Below are positions 6,044 to 8,906 of a stretch of 8,906 nt of DNA, piece after piece. The position numbers and the translations under genes were made by a program. The first letter of the stretch is position 1. The number at the start of each line of letters is the position of its first letter. The stretch spans positions 1 through 8,906 of the forward strand of contig DATKDI010000080.1 of NCBI GenBank assembly GCA_035512775.1, in the 5' to 3' direction. Origin of the DNA: JAJNBA01 sp035512775. Lineage in GTDB: Bacteria; Actinomycetota; UBA4738; HRBIN12. The notes under the pieces are model-generated. The model was given only the letters and a program-made list of their open reading frames with translations, was not told the origin of the DNA and made no database searches.

Positions 6044-7038
6044 CAGTACCGAGCGCCTCCGCCGGTCGAGAGGTTGGCGACGTCGATGCCCCGGAAGGCC
6101 GAGCCGTTTCCACCGAGCGCGTCCACGATCGTCGTGAAGTCGAAGACCATCAGCCCGAGGTAGCTGTGATCGGGGTCACCGGCCTCGCCAGGCAGATCGT
6201 CGTCGCGGAGATCGTCCACGTAGGTCGTCCCGGTCTCTGCCGCGATCTGCTCGAGCACCGGACTGGGGAACACTTCCGAGCCGAAGATCGCGGGGAGGTC
6301 CTCCGCTCGTATCTGCTCGATCAATCCCGCGACCTCCTTCGGGGTGGGCTCGGCGAAGTCCGACGGTTGGATCGCTCCCACCACCTCCCAACCGTATTCA
6401 CGGGCGAAGTACGGGAACGAGTCGTGGTAAGTGAGCAACCTCCGGTCTTCCTCGGGGACGGTCGCCGTCGCGGTCCGGACGGCCTCATCGAGGTCGTCGA
6501 GACGCTGGGCGAACGTGTCGAAGTTCTCCTGATACGTCGACGCCCCCTCAGGATCCAGCTTCGAGAGCTCGGCCATCACGATCTCGGCGTACTTCTTGGC
6601 GTAGGGAGGATTCGTCCACAGGTGCGGGTTCGGGAAGCCTGCGGACTCCGGGAACGAGAAGTCGAAGATGTACTCGTCCTCGGAGATCGTGCGGTCGGCA
6701 AGCGCCACGAGGGGTACGCCTTCGCTGAGGTTCGCTTCCGCGAGCTCTCGGGTCGGCTCCTCGAGGTGGAGCCCGTTGATGAAAACGATCTCGGCCTCCT
6801 CCATCACCGCGGCGTCCGCCGGGGCGGGCTCGAACGTATGGCTGTTCGTTCCCTCCGGCACGATCCCCGAGATGAAGACCCGGTCGCCGCCGACGTTCTG
6901 CACGATGTTGGTGATCGGCGCCACGGTCGTCACGACCTGGACGAGAGACTCGTCGGCGGTCGTGCTCGTCGAGCACGCGCTCCCCGCGAGAAGCAGGGAC
7001 AGCACGAAACCCGCACCGATGGCGTGTCGCAGCGGCAT
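6043..7038 (-). CDS. znuA: zinc-binding lipoprotein ZnuA (SBP_bac_9 family), 331 aa
   Basis: This extracytoplasmic substrate-binding lipoprotein delivers Zn2+ to ZnuBC. A signal peptide with hydrophobic core (about 7-19) ends at a lipobox-like AGSAC with Cys22; Gly rather than Leu at -3 makes it non-standard. Metal ligands of the cluster A-I fold are visible: His67 (NSHTFEP), His139 (NPHLW), His205 (YHDSFPYFAREYG) and Asp275/276 (YVDDL). A His at the third position favours zinc over manganese, where Glu is usual. The loop before His139 that is His-rich in many ZnuA proteins is acidic here (SEDEYIFDF) and has no His. The long connecting helix follows (about 155-190). ATG 7038 lies 6 bases after TAGCCT, so the mRNA is probably leaderless. 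It is the first gene of znuACB, 41 bases after icmA. Confidence 0.92.
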   Translation of the reverse strand: MPLRHAIGAGFVLSLLLAGSACSTSTTADESLVQVVTTVAPITNIVQNVGGDRVFISGIVPEGTNSHTFEPAPADAAVMEEAEIVFINGLHLEEPTRELAEANLSEGVPLVALADRTISEDEYIFDFSFPESAGFPNPHLWTNPPYAKKYAEIVMAELSKLDPEGASTYQENFDTFAQRLDDLDEAVRTATATVPEEDRRLLTYHDSFPYFAREYGWEVVGAIQPSDFAEPTPKEVAGLIEQIRAEDLPAIFGSEVFPSPVLEQIAAETGTTYVDDLRDDDLPGEAGDPDHSYLGLMVFDFTTIVDALGGNGSAFRGIDVANLSTGGGARY

Positions 7039-7078
7039 GCAGACAGGCTACTCTGTACTTGCAAGTTGTTGCAACTAG
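7039..7078 (-). promoter_or_regulatory. znuA promoter with candidate Zur operator
   Basis: On the - strand, TTGCAA (7074-7069) and TAGCCT (7050-7045) form a -35/-10 pair with an 18-base spacer, followed by 6 bases and ATG 7038. Two palindromes lie on the -35 box and upstream half of the spacer: ACTTGCAAGT (7057-7066) and GTTGCAAC (7068-7075), giving TTGCA-N6-TGCAA overall. A protein bound here would block polymerase. The same GTACTTGCA and TGCAAC words occur at the zur promoter. Zur binding is inferred. Confidence 0.55.
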
Positions 7079-7079
7079 C

Positions 7080-8744
7080 TCAGAAGGCGGGCGTCTCTCG
7101 GTACGTCCCGAAGACCGACGCCAGGGCGCCCACGATCTCTCCCTCGGTACAGCGGGCGCGTGCGCACCTGATGATGGGCTCCATCAGGTTCGCATCGGTC
7201 GTGGCTGCCTCCTTCAGGGCGATGAGAGCGTTCTCGGCCGCGCTCGCGTCGCGAGCGGCGCGGGTACGGCCGATGCTCTCGAGCTGGCTGCGCTCGGCTT
7301 CCTGCCCGATCACGAGCGTGTCGATCGGGGTCTCGTTCGCGTCGACGAAGTCCGTGACGCCGACCTTCACGAGGTCGCCGGACTCGTAGCGCCGCTGTTC
7401 CTGGAAGGCCGACTCGGCGATCCGGCGCTGGAACCAGCCCTGCTCGATCCCCTCGAGGACACCCTCGAGCATCGAGCCGTCCCCCATCTGCTCGATCTCC
7501 GCGAAGATCTCCTCGGCGAGAGCTTCGATCCGGTCGGTGGCCTCTTCGACGAACCACGAGCCGCCGAGCGGATCGATGACGTCGGGGACACCCGACTCGA
7601 ACGCGATCACCTGTTGGGTCCTGAGCGCGAGCTTGGCGGTGTCCTCGGTGGGGAGGGCCAGCACCTCGTCGAGGGCGTTCGTGTGCAGCGACTGCGTCCC
7701 ACCGAGGACCGCGGCCAGCGCCTCGATCGCCGTGCGAACGACGTTGTTCATCGGTTGCTGCGCCGTGAGGGAGACGCCTGCCGTCTGCGTGTGGAAGCGG
7801 AGGCGCATCGCCTCGGCGCTCTTCGCACCGTAGCGGTCCCGCATCCAGCGAGCCCAGATCCGGCGCGCGGCACGGAGCTTCGCGATCTCCTCGAAGAAGT
7901 CGATGTGCGAGTTGAAGAAGAAGGAGAGCGCGGGCGCGAAGACGTCGACGTCGAGCCCGCGCTGCGTGCCGAGCTCCACGTACGCGAACCCGTCCGCCAG
8001 CGTGAAAGCGAGCTCCTCTGCGGCGGTCGCCCCCGCCTCGCGGATGTGATAGCCGGAGACGCTGATCGGATGCCACTTGGGGACGTGGTCGGCGCAGAAC
8101 TCCATCAGGTCGCCGATCAGCCGCAGGTGGGGGCGCGGCGGGAACACCCACTCCTTCTGCGCGATGTACTCCTTGAAGATGTCGGTCTGGAGCGTGCCGT
8201 CGAGGGTCGTCCAGTCGACGCCTTGTTCCTCGGCCGTGGCGAGGAAGAACGCGAACACGACCACCGCGGGACCGCTGATCGTCATCGACGTCGTGACGTC
8301 GCCGAGCGGGATCTTGTCGAACAGCGTCTCGAAATCGTCGAGGGAGTCCGTGGCGACGCCGCAGCGCCCGACCTCACCCTCGCTCCGCGGATCGTCGGAG
8401 TCCAGCCCCATGAGCGTCGGCATGTCGAACGCGACCGACAGGCCGGTCTGCCCGTGCTCGGTCAGGAAGCGATACCGGGCGTTGGTCTCGGCCGGCGTGC
8501 CGTAGCCGGCGAACTGGCGCATCGTCCAGAGCCGGCCGCGATACATCGAGGGGTAGGCCCCGCGAGTGAACGGAAAGGCGCCCGGCTCGCCGAGCTTCTC
8601 GTCCGCGTTCCAGCCGTCGAGGTCATCCGGACCGACGATCGCCGGAACCGGCTCGCCGGAGAGGGAACGATGCGAACGCTCGCTCCACGAGGCGCGGGGT
8701 CGCTCGGGACTCACCCTTCGAGGATACGAGGCCTTCGGACTCAC
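7080..8744 (-). CDS. icmA: isobutyryl-CoA-mutase-type acyl-CoA mutase large subunit, 554 aa
   Basis: An adenosylcobalamin-dependent carbon-skeleton mutase: the substrate-binding TIM-barrel subunit, without the C-terminal B12-binding domain (no DxHxxG). Family blocks run in order: YPSMYRGRLWTMRQFAGYGT (64-83), GLSVAFDMPTLMG (101-113), TTSMTISGPA (151-160), GTLQTDIFKEYIAQKEW (183-199), SVSGYHIREAGATAAEEL (228-245), and LRFHTQTAGVSLTAQQP followed by SLHTNALDE. His233 matches the active-site His244 of P. shermanii methylmalonyl-CoA mutase (MCM). At the positions of MCM Tyr89 and Arg207, which hold the methylmalonyl carboxylate, this protein has Phe78 and Gln196, the pattern known from isobutyryl-CoA mutase. 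The likely reaction is therefore n-butyryl-CoA to isobutyryl-CoA and back. It must pair with an IcmB-like B12 subunit encoded elsewhere. GTG 8744 overlaps the upstream stop by GTGA; GTG 8714 is an alternative start. Confidence 0.88.
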   Translation of the reverse strand: MSPKASYPRRVSPERPRASWSERSHRSLSGEPVPAIVGPDDLDGWNADEKLGEPGAFPFTRGAYPSMYRGRLWTMRQFAGYGTPAETNARYRFLTEHGQTGLSVAFDMPTLMGLDSDDPRSEGEVGRCGVATDSLDDFETLFDKIPLGDVTTSMTISGPAVVVFAFFLATAEEQGVDWTTLDGTLQTDIFKEYIAQKEWVFPPRPHLRLIGDLMEFCADHVPKWHPISVSGYHIREAGATAAEELAFTLADGFAYVELGTQRGLDVDVFAPALSFFFNSHIDFFEEIAKLRAARRIWARWMRDRYGAKSAEAMRLRFHTQTAGVSLTAQQPMNNVVRTAIEALAAVLGGTQSLHTNALDEVLALPTEDTAKLALRTQQVIAFESGVPDVIDPLGGSWFVEEATDRIEALAEEIFAEIEQMGDGSMLEGVLEGIEQGWFQRRIAESAFQEQRRYESGDLVKVGVTDFVDANETPIDTLVIGQEAERSQLESIGRTRAARDASAAENALIALKEAATTDANLMEPIIRCARARCTEGEIVGALASVFGTYRETPAF

Positions 8745-8906
8745 GGAGTGCCGGCGTGGCGCAGGAGCTCCTGCGCCGCGCGGTAGGGGTCGATGCGGCG
8801 CTCGGCGAGATCGTCGCCGAGGGCCGGATCGGCTTCGAGCGCCTCGGCCGCGCGGATCCGGAAGCGCTCCGCGGCAAGGCTCTCGGCCTCCCGGAGCAGG
8901 CGCGGG
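8741..8906 (-). CDS. meaB: MeaB-like mutase-associated GTPase, C-terminal fragment (5' end outside window)
   Basis: The - strand frame is open from the right edge to TGA 8743-8741 and gives 54 residues: a helical stretch LLREAESLAAERFRIRAAEA, then ADPALGDDLAERRIDPYRAAQELLRHAGTP. The DPY-x-AA-x-ELL ending is the usual C-terminal dimerisation arm of the MeaB/ArgK G-protein chaperones. These protect and reload adenosylcobalamin mutases using GTP. The GTPase domain lies outside the window, so the call rests on this tail and on the neighbour: its stop overlaps the start of an adenosylcobalamin mutase large subunit (GTGA), the common meaB-mutase partnership. A 20-bp perfect palindrome at 8758-8777 falls in the codons for AQELLR. 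Confidence 0.68.
   Translation of the reverse strand, partial: PRLLREAESLAAERFRIRAAEALEADPALGDDLAERRIDPYRAAQELLRHAGTP

Noticed and set aside
7059..8786. 575-residue open frame on the + strand opposite the mutase gene
   Set aside because: It is antisense to a clearly conserved mutase, rich in Arg/Glu/Val with no recognisable domain. It is a typical shadow frame in GC-rich DNA.
1..8906. CRISPR array, toxin-antitoxin, phage or defence cassette
   Set aside because: No regularly spaced repeats and no recognisable nuclease, toxin, capsid or defence motifs. The only mobile-element trace is the transposase end at 1-138.

Overview
This is a GC-rich window with a mostly G/C third codon position, GTG starts alongside ATG, and several starts that sit 6-9 bases after a TANNNT -10 box. 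These traits, together with a stand-alone isobutyryl-CoA-mutase-type large subunit and a zur/znuABC set, suggest a high-GC Actinobacteria-like genome, possibly from a metagenome. The taxonomic call is inference; no rRNA or tRNA gene is present.

Layout. Positions 1-138 hold the 3' end of a + strand IS481-type transposase. Its stop codon interlocks with the stop of a convergent 58-residue zinc-ribbon gene (135-311, -). Next come a perfect 14-bp hairpin (414-448) and a second small Cys/His protein gene (471-680, -). A - strand cluster follows, read from right to left: an NAD(P)-binding SDR/NmrA-like gene (2132-2998), a DUF1579-like protein (1597-2064) and an enoyl-CoA hydratase (831-1604). The last two overlap by 8 bases. 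Divergent from this cluster is an aminoglycoside-phosphotransferase-fold kinase gene (3055-about 3945, +). It is broken by a one-base frameshift and has no proper stop.

The centre is a zinc-homeostasis locus. A Fur-family regulator, most likely Zur (3982-4407, +), converges with the znuA-znuC-znuB uptake operon (7038 down to 4411, -) with only 3 bases between the zur and znuB stops. The zur and znuA promoters share a 9-mer and a 6-mer forming a TTGCA...TGCAA inverted repeat. This is a good candidate Zur operator that would tie the regulator to its target and to itself, although half-site spacing differs between the two copies.

Upstream of znuA on the same strand lies an acyl-CoA mutase large subunit (7080-8744). 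Its substrate-site residues (Phe78, Gln196) match isobutyryl-CoA mutase rather than methylmalonyl-CoA mutase. It is coupled by a GTGA overlap to the 3' end of a MeaB-like G-protein chaperone gene that runs off the right edge. The cobalamin-binding small subunit is not in the window.

Most of the window is ordinary chromosomal content. I see no defence system, CRISPR array or prophage. The points worth following are the putative Zur box, the broken kinase gene, the leaderless starts, the two tiny zinc-binding-type proteins and the mutase specificity.
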